Shown piece by piece: positions 43,558 through 52,311 of a DNA stretch of 64,000 nt; within the stretch, counting starts at the first letter, position 1, and every line of letters starts with the position of its first letter. Below the pieces are notes generated by a model. It saw only the letters and a list, made by a program, of their open reading frames with translations. It searched no databases and was not told where the DNA came from. The position numbers were made by a program, and so were the translations under genes. The stretch is from a bacterium (GTDB lineage Bacteria > Joyebacterota > Joyebacteria > Joyebacterales > Joyebacteraceae), in NCBI GenBank assembly GCA_029990205.1, contig JAPEKQ010000001.1, forward strand, positions 1 through 64,000, read 5' to 3'.

Positions 43558-43634
43558 TGGTACGCCCGAGAGGATTCGAACCTCCGACCCCTGGAACCGG
43601 AATCCAGTGCTCTATCCAGCTGAGCTACGGGCGC
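43558..43634 (-). tRNA. tRNA-Arg (anticodon CCG)
   Basis: The - strand folds as a full cloverleaf: acceptor GCGCCCG/CGGGCGT, D arm GCTC/GAGC, anticodon stem CTGGA/TCCAG with loop TTCCGGT (anticodon CCG, reading CGG), T arm GGAGG/CCTCT with TTCGAAT. A73 is followed by an encoded CCA (43558-43560). Its first 23 bases overlap the end of the DUF362 gene on the same strand. Confidence 0.95.
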
Positions 43635-44757
43635 TTTCTGCTATCTCGATGAGTTCGTAGTCCCTGCTCCCGATCCCCAGTTCCTCTCCGTAGCGAAGCT
43701 GGACGGTCGGGTCCACGTCGGGATGGAGGTCCCGGAACTTGTCACTGCCGCGACGATAGACATCGCTCAGTTCGGCCCCCGGCGCGACGGGCGCCTCGTT
43801 GACAAGATCGTACGAGGCCTGATCGATCGCCACGGGGTCGAGCGAAGCCACGACACCGACGTCGCGGACGATTGCGTGCTTCTTCGTTCCGTAGCAGTCG
43901 CACAGCGGGTGAACATCCGTGATGAAGTTGATGTACCCGATGCGACCACGCCGGACCGACGCGATCGCCTTCACGTATTCTACCATCTTCATCTGGAAGA
44001 TGTCAGCGGTTTCGTCCCACCGGATGCCGATGGCCCCCGCCGGACAGACGACGACGCATTCGGCGCACCCGATGCAGGTCTTGTCATCGATGACTGCCTG
44101 TTCTCTGACGGAGATGGCGCCCACGGGACACCACGGCGAGCAGATCCCGCAGGCGATACAGCTGGCCCGCACGTAGGGTCTGGTCGTCGAATGCTGCTCG
44201 AGCTTGCCCGTCCTCGAAGCGCATCCCATCCCGACGTTCTTGAGCGCGCCGCCGAACCCGGACAGCTCGTGTCCCTTGAAGTGGGCAACGCTCAACAGGC
44301 TGTCGGCCTTGAGGAACTCGTGGCCGAACGACGCCTCCGAGAGCAGCTTGCCCTCGAACTGGATCTTCGCTTCCGTCGTCCCGCGAAGTCCGTCGGCGAT
44401 GATGACGGGCGCACCCACCGCTGACAGCGTGAATCCGTGCTCGACCGCCGTGCGGATGTGGTCGACCGAGTCGGCGCGTGACCCGCGATAGAGCGTATTG
44501 GTATCGGTCAGGAACGGTCGCGTGCCGCGGTGCTGGAACCAGGAGACGATGCGTCGGATGAACCTCGGTTTGACGTGTCCCGTCTCGGGGCTCTCTCCGA
44601 AATGCATCTTGAGCGCGACCGTCTCTCCGGTCGTCGCGATCCCCCCGACGCCGCTCTTGTCGAGCAGGAGTTCGAGACACGCCGCGATCTCATCCGTGCT
44701 CCCGTCGTAGAGCCGGAGCAGGTAGACCTTGCTCTTCGAACCGCGCTGTGCGCTCAT
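43612..44757 (-). CDS. DUF362 ferredoxin-type protein
   Basis: 381 residues. An N-terminal DUF362 domain (KMHFGESPETGHVKPRFIRRIV; GGALKNVGMGCASRTGK) precedes two 4Fe-4S motifs, CIACGICSPWCP and CIGCAECVVVCP, near residues 200-245. Proteins of this type are common in anaerobes; the reaction is not established. The last codons and stop (TAG at 43612-43614) lie within the tRNA-Arg gene. ATG 44757 overlaps the stop of the CDP-alcohol transferase gene. Confidence 0.88.
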   Translation of the reverse strand: MSAQRGSKSKVYLLRLYDGSTDEIAACLELLLDKSGVGGIATTGETVALKMHFGESPETGHVKPRFIRRIVSWFQHRGTRPFLTDTNTLYRGSRADSVDHIRTAVEHGFTLSAVGAPVIIADGLRGTTEAKIQFEGKLLSEASFGHEFLKADSLLSVAHFKGHELSGFGGALKNVGMGCASRTGKLEQHSTTRPYVRASCIACGICSPWCPVGAISVREQAVIDDKTCIGCAECVVVCPAGAIGIRWDETADIFQMKMVEYVKAIASVRRGRIGYINFITDVHPLCDCYGTKKHAIVRDVGVVASLDPVAIDQASYDLVNEAPVAPGAELSDVYRRGSDKFRDLHPDVDPTVQLRYGEELGIGSRDYELIEIAESARSSAG

Positions 44758-45299
44758 GACGCGTCCTTCCTGCTGTATGCGATGCCGGTCCTCGCGTAGA
44801 AGACGGCCGAAACGACTGCCGCGGCGGTCCCGGCCCAGAGAGCCGGGCCCTCAAGGAACTGCCAGTCCGCCAGGTGGACCAGGACCATCACCTCGACGGC
44901 CGCGAAGGTGATCTTCGCGAGCACGTTCGTCGGGGGCATCTCCTCCCCGTGCTTCGCGACGGCCACGGCCCCGGCTACGAGGCCCGCGTCGCGGACGAGG
45001 AGTATCGCGACTGTCCACCAAGGCATCTCGCCGCGAACGGCGAGCGCGATCGCGACCGCCCCCGCCACGATGTTGTCCGCCAGCGGATCGAGGACGCGCC
45101 CGGTGTCGCTCACCATCGAGAGCCTGCGGGCGAGAAAGCCGTCCAGCCAATCCGTTGCAAGCGACAGACCGAACAGCGCGACCGCCCAGCCTCTCTCCTG
45201 CGCGAACAGGAACACGAGAATGACCGGCGCCAGGAGAGCCCTCGCCATCGACACGAGATTCGGCGGCGTCGCCCGTCGGACCAGCCAGCCGGATTCCAT
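44754..45299 (-). CDS. CDP-alcohol phosphatidyltransferase
   Basis: 181 residues, several membrane helices. The family motif D-G-x2-A-R-x8-G-x3-D-x3-D is complete in DGFLARRLSMVSDTGRVLDPLADN. Resembles PgsA (phosphatidylglycerophosphate synthase), but related enzymes use other alcohols. Five bases after nadK and overlapping DUF362 by four bases. Confidence 0.85.
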   Translation of the reverse strand: MESGWLVRRATPPNLVSMARALLAPVILVFLFAQERGWAVALFGLSLATDWLDGFLARRLSMVSDTGRVLDPLADNIVAGAVAIALAVRGEMPWWTVAILLVRDAGLVAGAVAVAKHGEEMPPTNVLAKITFAAVEVMVLVHLADWQFLEGPALWAGTAAAVVSAVFYARTGIAYSRKDAS

Positions 45300-45303
45300 C
45301 AGG

Positions 45304-46170
45304 CTACCTCTCCCTCACACCGCCTGCCCACCGCATCTTGATCCGCAGTATCTCGTAGTACGAACGCTCGGCGACCTCGACGAGCCGAGCCGTGTGCTCC
45401 GACCGCTCGACGACCACGCGGTCGCCCGGCTTGACCCCGAACGCCAGGAAGCCGTCCGCCGTAACGACCGTGCGCTCGTCGCATGAGACCATGTCGACCT
45501 CCACCTTCGAGGAGGGCGGGATGACCAGCGGCCGCATGCTGAGCGTGTGGGGACAGATGGGCGTCGCGATGATCGCCTCGACTCTGGGAGCGACGACCGG
45601 CCCGCCTGCCGAGATCGAGTGCGCGGTCGACCCGGTCGGTGTCGCGAGGATCAGTCCGTCAGCCGCGTAGCGCGTCACGAGTTCACCGTTCACGCTCGCT
45701 TCGAACGAGAGCATCCTGGAGTCTGCGCCCTTCGCGATCACGACATCGTTGAGCGCGAGACGCACCTCGTCGCGCCCTTCGATCCTGACCGAGAGCATCA
45801 TTCGCTCACTCACCGGGAGCTCTGCCGGGTCGAGATTCTCGAGGACCTCGGCGAACTCGTCCTCGGCGATCTGCGTGAGGAATCCCAGACTGCCCATGTT
45901 CACGCCGATGATCGGCGTCTCGCGGTCCGCCGTCGCAACGCGACGCGCCGCCGAGAGAAGCGTTCCGTCACCACCGAAAGCGAAGAGGACGTCGGCGTCG
46001 GCCACGAGGTCATCGGGGGGAACAGCCGGGACACCGACAGGCATCAGGTCAGCCACCGGCTCGTCGGCGAGCAGCGTAAGCCCGCGGGTGACGCACCACT
46101 GTGCCACCAACGACGCCGCGGCCCTGACTCCCGGCTTCGTCGGGTTGCCTATGATACCGACCGTCTTCAT
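45304..46170 (-). CDS. nadK: NAD kinase
   Basis: 288 residues. It phosphorylates NAD to NADP. The GGDGT motif is in LFAFGGDGTLLSA, followed by GVNMGSLGFLTQ and, later, the NAD-contact GLILATPTGSTAHSISAGGPVV. Starts at ATG 46170, 17 bases after dxs ends. Confidence 0.96.
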   Translation of the reverse strand: MKTVGIIGNPTKPGVRAAASLVAQWCVTRGLTLLADEPVADLMPVGVPAVPPDDLVADADVLFAFGGDGTLLSAARRVATADRETPIIGVNMGSLGFLTQIAEDEFAEVLENLDPAELPVSERMMLSVRIEGRDEVRLALNDVVIAKGADSRMLSFEASVNGELVTRYAADGLILATPTGSTAHSISAGGPVVAPRVEAIIATPICPHTLSMRPLVIPPSSKVEVDMVSCDERTVVTADGFLAFGVKPGDRVVVERSEHTARLVEVAERSYYEILRIKMRWAGGVRER

Positions 46171-46187
46171 CGTTGGTCTCCTCTGCG

Positions 46188-48110
46188 CTACTCCACGCCC
46201 GGCAGCCGGCGCTGAAGCGCCGCGCGCTCCCCGGAGGCTGCCACGAGTCCCTTCGCGTGCTCCACCACGTCCTCCACCGTCAGACAGCAGTCCGCGAGCA
46301 GTTGGTTGCGCGGTCCGTGCGTCACGAACTGGTCCGGCAGTCCCAGAACCCGGACACGTACGTCGTCCAGACCCTCGGACTGCAGGAGTTCCATGACACC
46401 CGAGCCGAACCCGCCGACGACGACGTTCTCCTCGAGCGTCACGACACGCCGCGTGCTCTCCGCCTCTTCCAGGATCAGCGTGCGGTCGAGAGGCTTGACG
46501 AAGCGGGCGTTGACCACGGACGCCTCGACACCGTCCCGCGCCAGGATCTCGGCGGCCGCGACGGCCACCTGGACCATGGAACCGATCGCGATGAGCGAGA
46601 CGTCGGTGCCCGAACGCAGGCGCTCTCCCTCGCCGATCGGGATCGGGTCGGGATTGAAGTCCATGCGCACACCCAGACCCGCGCCACGCGGGTACCGGAC
46701 AGCTGTCGGACCGTCCTGACGGATGATCGCCGTCCTGACCATCCTGGTCAGCTCGTTCTCGTCCTTCGGCGCCATCACCACGAGGTTCGGGACCGCGCGA
46801 AGGAACGTCAGATCGAACACGCCGTGATGCGTCGGACCGTCATCACCGACAAGACCGCCTCGGTCGATCATGAACCGCACCGGGAGGTTCTGCAGGCAGA
46901 CGTCGTGAATGATCTGGTCGTACGCGCGCTGGAGGAAGGTCGAGTAGATGGCGACCACCGGCTTCATCCCAGACGCGGCAAGACCCGCGGCGAAGGTGAC
47001 GGCGTGCTGCTCGGCGATGCCGACATCGAAAAAGCGGTCGGGGTGGTTCTTCGCGAAGGTCGTCAGTCCGGTGCCGCCGGGCATGGCGGCCGTGATGGCG
47101 ACGATCCGCTCGTCGTCGTCCGCAAGTGTCGCGAGCGACCGTCCGAACGCCTCGGTGTACGAGATGGCAGTCGGCTTCGATTTCGACGTCCCGGTCGCCT
47201 TGTCGAACGAGCCGAGTCCGTGGAACCTCGATGCGTCCTCCTCGGCCGGACCGTATCCCCGGCCCTTCTGCGTGATCACGTGGACCAGAAGCGGCCCCTC
47301 GATATGCGCCAGACGCTCGAACGCGTCGACCAGGAGCTCGACATTGTGACCATCGATCGGGCCGAAGTACTTGAATCCCATCTCCTCGAAGAGCATGCCC
47401 GGCGTGAACACGCCGCGGATACCCTCGAGCACGCGGCTGGTCAGCTCCCGCGCCCTCGCGCCGACCGCGGGAATGCGTCCCATGATCTCCCAGACCTCGG
47501 ACTCGAGGCGGTGATAGGTCGGAGCGGTGCGCAGTCGCGTGAGGTACTGCGAGAGCGCGCCGACGTTCTTCGCGATCGACATCCGGTTGTCGTTGACGAC
47601 GACGATGAGGTCCTTCTTGAGATGACCCGCCTGGTTGAGTCCCTCGAAAGCGAGCCCGGCGGTCAGCGATCCGTCCCCGATGACGGCGATGGCCCGACCG
47701 TGATCTCCGGTCAGATCGCTCCCGCACGCCATCCCGAGGGCGGCGGAGATCGAGGTGCTCGAGTGTCCCGTGTTGAACGCGTCGTACGGACTCTCCTCAC
47801 GACGCGGGAACCCGGCGATCCCGCCGTACTGCCTGAGCGTCTCGAACTCCTCACGGCGTCCGGTCAGGATCTTGTGGACGTAGCTCTGATGACCGACGTC
47901 CCAGACGATGCGGTCGCGCGGGAGCTCGAAGACACGGAGCAGCGCCAGCGTCAGCTCGACGACACCGAGGCTCGGGGCGAGGTGGCCGCCCGTCCTTGAG
48001 ACCACGCGTACGATCTCCTCGCGCAGCTCAGACGCGAGCGTCTCGAGCTCAGAGGTCGAAAGCGATCTCAGATCGGATGGTGAATCGATCCTGTCGAGCA
48101 GTCTGGACAT
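46188..48110 (-). CDS. dxs: 1-deoxy-D-xylulose-5-phosphate synthase
   Basis: 640 residues. Thiamine-diphosphate enzyme joining pyruvate and glyceraldehyde 3-phosphate, first step of the non-mevalonate isoprenoid route. VWDVGHQSYVHKILTGR, GHSSTSISAALGMA, the ThDP motif GDGSLTAGLAFEGLNQAG...NDN and HHGVFDL are all present. ATG 48110 (SRLLDRIDSPSDLRSL) matches the usual N-terminus. Directly follows the prenyl synthase gene, a common pairing. Confidence 0.97.
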   Translation of the reverse strand: MSRLLDRIDSPSDLRSLSTSELETLASELREEIVRVVSRTGGHLAPSLGVVELTLALLRVFELPRDRIVWDVGHQSYVHKILTGRREEFETLRQYGGIAGFPRREESPYDAFNTGHSSTSISAALGMACGSDLTGDHGRAIAVIGDGSLTAGLAFEGLNQAGHLKKDLIVVVNDNRMSIAKNVGALSQYLTRLRTAPTYHRLESEVWEIMGRIPAVGARARELTSRVLEGIRGVFTPGMLFEEMGFKYFGPIDGHNVELLVDAFERLAHIEGPLLVHVITQKGRGYGPAEEDASRFHGLGSFDKATGTSKSKPTAISYTEAFGRSLATLADDDERIVAITAAMPGGTGLTTFAKNHPDRFFDVGIAEQHAVTFAAGLAASGMKPVVAIYSTFLQRAYDQIIHDVCLQNLPVRFMIDRGGLVGDDGPTHHGVFDLTFLRAVPNLVVMAPKDENELTRMVRTAIIRQDGPTAVRYPRGAGLGVRMDFNPDPIPIGEGERLRSGTDVSLIAIGSMVQVAVAAAEILARDGVEASVVNARFVKPLDRTLILEEAESTRRVVTLEENVVVGGFGSGVMELLQSEGLDDVRVRVLGLPDQFVTHGPRNQLLADCCLTVEDVVEHAKGLVAASGERAALQRRLPGVE

Positions 48111-48117
48111 CCAGGCA

Positions 48118-49005
48118 TCAGCTCCTGCGTGAGACAATGTACTTCGCGATCTCGGCGAGACACCACGCGGGCTCGCCGTACGGCTCGACGGCGTCGAGCG
48201 CCGTCCGGACAAGCTCCTGCGCGCGTGCCGCGGCGCGCTCGGTTCCGACGACGGCCGGGTACGTCATCTTACCACGGGCGCGGTCCTTGCCAACCGCCTT
48301 GCCCATCTCTTCGGCCGTACCGGTCTCGTCGAGCAGATCGTCCGCGATCTGGAAGGCCAGCCCGATGCTCTCTCCGTACGACGAGATACGTGCCACGTCT
48401 GCTTCACCCGCTCCGGCACAGAGAGCGCCGATCCGGACTGCGGCCCTGAGCGGCAGACCCGTCTTGTGTGCATGGATGTACTCGATCGCCTCGAGATCGG
48501 GCGTCGAACCCTCCAGCGCGATGTCGGCGGCCTGGCCGCCGACCATTCCGTGCCGCCCGTTCGCGCGCGAGAGCTCCGCTGCGACTGCGACGCGCCGTTC
48601 GGCGGGCAGCCCCTCGTCCGCGACGACGATCTCGAACGCGGCGGTCAGGAGCCCATCCCCCGCCAGAATGGCGAGCGGCTCATCGAACGCGCGGTGGCAG
48701 GTCGGCCGGCCGCGCCTGATGTCGTCATCGTCCATCGCCGGAAGGTCATCGTGAATGAGCGAGTACGTGTGGATGAACTCGGTCGCGCACGCCGAAGCCA
48801 GGGCGGTCTCCGCGGTACCGCCGAGCAGCACGGCCGTTTCCAGAGCCAGGATCGGCCGGAGCCTCTTCCCGCCCGAGAAGACGCTGTAGCGCATCGCCTC
48901 GGTCAGCCGTGAGAACGCGCCGGTCTCCTCCGGGAGATACCGTTCGAGCCCCGCTTCGACGATCCCGCGCTGCTGAGCGAGCCGCTGCTTGAGCCTTCCG
49001 TCCAC
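48118..49005 (-). CDS. ispA: Polyprenyl diphosphate synthase (IspA type)
   Basis: 295 residues from GTG 49005, preceded by GAGGAGGGG. The first Asp-rich motif is LIHDDLPAMDDDDIRRG; the second is FQIADDLLDETGT. GGKRLRP is near residue 45. Makes farnesyl or geranylgeranyl diphosphate; chain length is not certain. The xseB-ispA-dxs order is a classic bacterial arrangement. Confidence 0.95.
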   Translation of the reverse strand: MDGRLKQRLAQQRGIVEAGLERYLPEETGAFSRLTEAMRYSVFSGGKRLRPILALETAVLLGGTAETALASACATEFIHTYSLIHDDLPAMDDDDIRRGRPTCHRAFDEPLAILAGDGLLTAAFEIVVADEGLPAERRVAVAAELSRANGRHGMVGGQAADIALEGSTPDLEAIEYIHAHKTGLPLRAAVRIGALCAGAGEADVARISSYGESIGLAFQIADDLLDETGTAEEMGKAVGKDRARGKMTYPAVVGTERAAARAQELVRTALDAVEPYGEPAWCLAEIAKYIVSRRS

Positions 49006-49006
49006 C

Positions 49007-49246
49007 CTACCCCTCCTCAGCCGGTTCGAACGGCTCGAGCACGAAGTCGCCCTCGTCATCCTCCGTGAGCTTCGCGACCCGTCCCTGGGCCTTCTCCAGC
49101 ACCGTCACCAGCCCGCGCGCGATCTTCGTACCCTCTTCGAACGTCTTGAGCGAGTCCTCCAGCCCGAGTTCGCCGCTCTCGAGTCGCTCTACGAGCTCTT
49201 CCAGCCGCGCCAGCTCCTCCTCAAAGCTCAGCTTCTTCTTGCTCAC
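49007..49246 (-). CDS. xseB: Exodeoxyribonuclease VII small subunit
   Basis: 79 residues. SFEEELARLEELVERLESGELGLEDSLKTFEEGTKIAR is the typical XseB helical hairpin. GTG 49246 overlaps the xseA stop (GTGA). It binds XseA in a degradative single-strand exonuclease. Confidence 0.94.
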   Translation of the reverse strand: MSKKKLSFEEELARLEELVERLESGELGLEDSLKTFEEGTKIARGLVTVLEKAQGRVAKLTEDDEGDFVLEPFEPAEEG

Positions 49247-50484
49247 GACTTCCTCCCATGAGTTCCCGCGATCTTCTTCACTTCGCAGTCGAACCGGCCG
49301 TCGGCAACGCTCACCCGCACGGCCGCGCCCGGCTCCACGTCATCGATCGAACGCAGCGGGGTCGCCTTGGGGAGCACGGAGACGGCGGCGTAGCCGCGCG
49401 CCATGATTCCGCGCGGGTCGGACAACCTGAGCGCCGTCTCGTACCGAGCGACATCGGCCCGACCGGCCGCCACGAGCTGAGCGACCGAGGCTCCCGCGCG
49501 GCGCGAGAGTTCGTCGACCCGCTGGGCCGACCGCTCGATGATCTCGCGGGGCAGTTTGAACGCGTACGCCGCATGGAGCCTTCTGACCTGTTCCTCGAGC
49601 CCGGAGAGCCTCGAGCGCATCGCGCCCAGAACCCGACGCTCGAGCGACTCCACGCGCCTCGAGACGTCCGCGCCGTCGCGGACCGCGAGCTCGGCGCCGT
49701 TCGAGGGCGTCGCCGCGCGCGCGTCCGCCACGAAGTCCGCGATAGTCACATCGACCTCGTGACCGACGGCCGAGATGATGGGGGTCCGCGCCCCGTGAAT
49801 GGCCCGCGCCACGATCTCCTCGTTGAACGCCCAGAGATCCTCGAGCGACCCTCCGCCGCGACCCACGATCGCGACATCGGCCCCGCCCCAGGCGTCGATC
49901 GCGCGAACCGCGTCGACGATGGACGGCGCCGCATCGGCGCCCTGCACGACCGTCGGGACCACGACGATGTCGGTCATCGGCGCCCGCGACCGGATCACGC
50001 GGATCACGTCGCGGACGGCGGCGCCTGTCGGTGACGTAACGACGGCGACCGTCCCGGGGAATTCAGGGAGCGGTCTGCGGCGTTCGGGATCGAACAGCCC
50101 CTCCTCCGCCAACCGCTTCTTGAGTTCCTCGAACGCCTGCGCCAGCGCCCCGATACCGGACGGGCGCATCCGCTCGACGTAGAGCTGGTAGCGTCCCTGC
50201 GGCTCGTAGACCTTGATCCGCCCCTGTGCCACGACGCGCATCCCGTTGCCGGGCTTGAACGCGAGCTTCTGGTTGGCGAACTTGAACATCAGAGACGGCA
50301 GCGCGCTCGAACTGTCCTTGAGGGAGAAGTACATGTGGCCCGAAGAGTGGTGTGTGAAGTTGGAGATCTCCCCCTCGACCCAGAGGGACGGAAGCGAGGA
50401 CTCGAGGACGGACTTGACCATCCCCGTCACCTCACTGACGGTGCGTACCTGGCGCCCTTCTTCCTCGCGTGGTTCATGCGCCAC
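49243..50484 (-). CDS. xseA: Exodeoxyribonuclease VII large subunit
   Basis: 413 residues. N-terminal OB fold (LWVEGEISNFTHHSSGHMYFSLKD) and catalytic core with VVTSPTGAAVRDVI, GRGGGSLEDLWAFNEE and SAVGHEVDVTIADFVAD. A coiled coil follows that docks XseB. GTG 50484 follows AGGAG at seven bases. Separated from folD by a repeat-bearing gap. Confidence 0.96.
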   Translation of the reverse strand: MAHEPREEEGRQVRTVSEVTGMVKSVLESSLPSLWVEGEISNFTHHSSGHMYFSLKDSSSALPSLMFKFANQKLAFKPGNGMRVVAQGRIKVYEPQGRYQLYVERMRPSGIGALAQAFEELKKRLAEEGLFDPERRRPLPEFPGTVAVVTSPTGAAVRDVIRVIRSRAPMTDIVVVPTVVQGADAAPSIVDAVRAIDAWGGADVAIVGRGGGSLEDLWAFNEEIVARAIHGARTPIISAVGHEVDVTIADFVADARAATPSNGAELAVRDGADVSRRVESLERRVLGAMRSRLSGLEEQVRRLHAAYAFKLPREIIERSAQRVDELSRRAGASVAQLVAAGRADVARYETALRLSDPRGIMARGYAAVSVLPKATPLRSIDDVEPGAAVRVSVADGRFDCEVKKIAGTHGRKS

Positions 50485-50519
50485 GGTGGTTCTCCTACTC
50501 AGGGGAAGTTCTGCCGATG

Positions 50520-50586
50520 GCCGTCAGCGGCCGCCGCGAGCGGCGGCATGGCTGACGGCTTGGCGGTCGGCTTCGCCGACCGCAGT
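50520..50586 (+). repeat. Dispersed hairpin repeat between folD and xseA
   Basis: Two stems in tandem. GCCGTCAGC (50520-50528) pairs with GCTGACGGC (50551-50559), enclosing CCGCCG/CGGCGG. GCGGTCGGC (50563-50571) pairs with GCCGACCGC (50575-50583) around TTC. The block GACGGCTTGGCGGT is identical to that of the left-edge array, while the stem sequence differs with pairing preserved. Confidence 0.85.
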
Positions 50587-50592
50587 CACAGA

Positions 50593-51477
50593 CTACTCGG
50601 ATGCCAGCGCTGATTCAGCCGCGGTGACCGCGTTGCCGAGGATGATGGTCGTCGTCAGCGTCCCGACCCCGCCTGGAACCGGGGTGAGCGCCGCGGCCAC
50701 GCCGAGCGCCTCCTCCACGGCGATGTCGCCGGTGACGCGATATCCCTTCTCGCTCCCTGGGGCATCGACGCGGTTGACGCCGACGTCGATCGCGATGACG
50801 CCCCGCGCCAGCATGGAGCCGCGGATCGCTTCGGGCACCCCCATCGCGGCGACCAGTATGTCGGCCGTCCGCGTCATCGCCGCGAGATCGCGAGTCCCCG
50901 TATGACAGACGGTCACGGTGGCGTTGCCGACCGTATCCTTCTTCAGAAGCAGACAGGCGAGCGGCTTCCCGACGACGGTGGAGCGCCCCACGATCACGAC
51001 GTGCCGCCCGGAGACCTCGATCCCCGCCCGGCTCAGAACCTCGACGACCGCCTGAGCGGTCGCCGGCGCGAACGCCTCGCGTCCCGAGAGAATGCGCCCC
51101 AGGCTCTCCGCGGTCGAACCGTCGACGTCCTTCGCGAACGGGACGGCGTCGACCACGCTCCCCGGGATGCCCTTCGGGAGCGGCTGCTGAACGATGATAC
51201 CGTGGACGTCGGGATCGGCCCCCAACTCGGTGAGCCGGTCTCTGATCCCGCTCTCGCCGGAGGCGACGTCGAGTTCGACGAGCCGCACGTCGACCCCGAG
51301 CTTCGCTCCGGCCTTCTGGATGCTGGACGAATAGATGCGTGATGCGGGGTCATCGCCGACGAGCACGACGGCCAGGGTCGGGACGACTCCGGCGTCGCGC
51401 AGATTCGCCGCCCGCTCGGATACCTCCTCGCGCATGGCCGCGGCCAGCGGCTTTCCCTTGAGAATCCTCGTTTCCAC
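50593..51477 (-). CDS. folD: Methylene-THF dehydrogenase / cyclohydrolase
   Basis: 294 residues. Interconverts methylene- and formyl-tetrahydrofolate. Contains YSSSIQKAGAKLGV in the region of the catalytic Y-x3-K, GIIVQQPLPKGI, and the NADP-binding VIVGRSTVVGKPLACLLL. Ends with PVPGGVGTLTTTIILGNAV. The active-site Tyr/Lys pattern here is Y-S-S-S-I-Q-K, with the Lys two places beyond the usual Y-x3-K; alignment is needed to place it. GTG start follows GGGAG in the upstream duplication. Confidence 0.93.
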   Translation of the reverse strand: METRILKGKPLAAAMREEVSERAANLRDAGVVPTLAVVLVGDDPASRIYSSSIQKAGAKLGVDVRLVELDVASGESGIRDRLTELGADPDVHGIIVQQPLPKGIPGSVVDAVPFAKDVDGSTAESLGRILSGREAFAPATAQAVVEVLSRAGIEVSGRHVVIVGRSTVVGKPLACLLLKKDTVGNATVTVCHTGTRDLAAMTRTADILVAAMGVPEAIRGSMLARGVIAIDVGVNRVDAPGSEKGYRVTGDIAVEEALGVAAALTPVPGGVGTLTTTIILGNAVTAAESALASE

Positions 51478-51480
51478 GCT

Positions 51481-51520
51481 CGCTCCCGTCAGTTCCCGCT
51501 CGCTCCCGTCAGTTCCCGCT
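51481..51520. repeat. 20-base tandem duplication before folD
   Basis: CGCTCCCGTCAGTTCCCGCT occurs twice without a gap (51481-51500 and 51501-51520). On the - strand each copy supplies a GGGAG; the one nearer folD serves as its ribosome site. The last base belongs to the ymdB stop codon. Confidence 0.9.
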
Positions 51521-52296
51521 CACTGCGCGTTGACCCGCTCTATCTGCGTGGCAGCCCCGGTCTCCTCATCGATGTCGAGAAGCACGGCGTTCATGGTGCA
51601 CGTCCCCTCCGCAACCTCGAACCGATGCGGCCGCTGCGTGAGGAACCGCGCCAGCGACAGCTCGGTCTTCACGCCGATGACCGACCGGTCCGGACCGGTC
51701 ATCCCCACGTCGGTGATGTAGGCCGTGTGTCCCTCTAGGATGCGCTCGTCCGCGGTCTGGACGTGTGTGTGGGTACCGACGACGGCGGAGGCGCATCCCG
51801 CCAGGTGCCATCCGAGCGCCAGCTTCTCGGCGCTCGCCTCGGCGTGGATGTCGACCAGCACGACCTTCGTCGACGCGAGGAGCTCTTCGACGAGCTTCGC
51901 CCCGACACGGAACGGGCAGTCGACGGCCTGCATGAAGACGCGGCCCTGCAGGTTCACGACCCCCAGCGTGTTTCCCTGGCGCGTCGTGAACAGCCCGTGC
52001 CCGGCGCCGGGCGTGCCCGGCGGGTAGTTGGCCGGTCTCACGAGCCGGTCGCAGGACGAGACGAACGAGACGCTGTCACGCTTGTCCCAGATGTGGTTGC
52101 CGCCGGTGATGATGTCGACGCCGCAGCCGAAGAGCTCGCCCGCCGTCGACTCGGTGATACCGATCCCGCCTGCGACGTTCTCGCCGTTGGCGATCGTCAC
52201 CTCAATGTTGTGCTGCCTGACGACCCTGGGCAGGATCTTGGCCAGCGCCCGCCGCCCCGGACGGCCGATGACGTCGCCTACGAACAGGATGCGCAC
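51520..52296 (-). CDS. ymdB: YmdB-family metallophosphoesterase
   Basis: 258 residues. MRILFVGDVIGRPGRRAL, NGENVAGGIGIT, TGGNHIWDKR, VDIHAEA and VGTHTHVQTADE supply the di-iron ligands of the YmdB/DR1281 phosphodiesterases, which cleave 2',3'-cyclic nucleotides. Sits directly after rny (15 bases), the same pairing as in Bacillus and many other bacteria. GTG start. Confidence 0.94.
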   Translation of the reverse strand: MRILFVGDVIGRPGRRALAKILPRVVRQHNIEVTIANGENVAGGIGITESTAGELFGCGVDIITGGNHIWDKRDSVSFVSSCDRLVRPANYPPGTPGAGHGLFTTRQGNTLGVVNLQGRVFMQAVDCPFRVGAKLVEELLASTKVVLVDIHAEASAEKLALGWHLAGCASAVVGTHTHVQTADERILEGHTAYITDVGMTGPDRSVIGVKTELSLARFLTQRPHRFEVAEGTCTMNAVLLDIDEETGAATQIERVNAQ

Positions 52297-52311
52297 GCGC
52301 TCCCCTTTCGT

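Noticed and set aside
46173-47999. A 608-codon open frame on the + strand
   Set aside because: Antisense to dxs, which has all family motifs.
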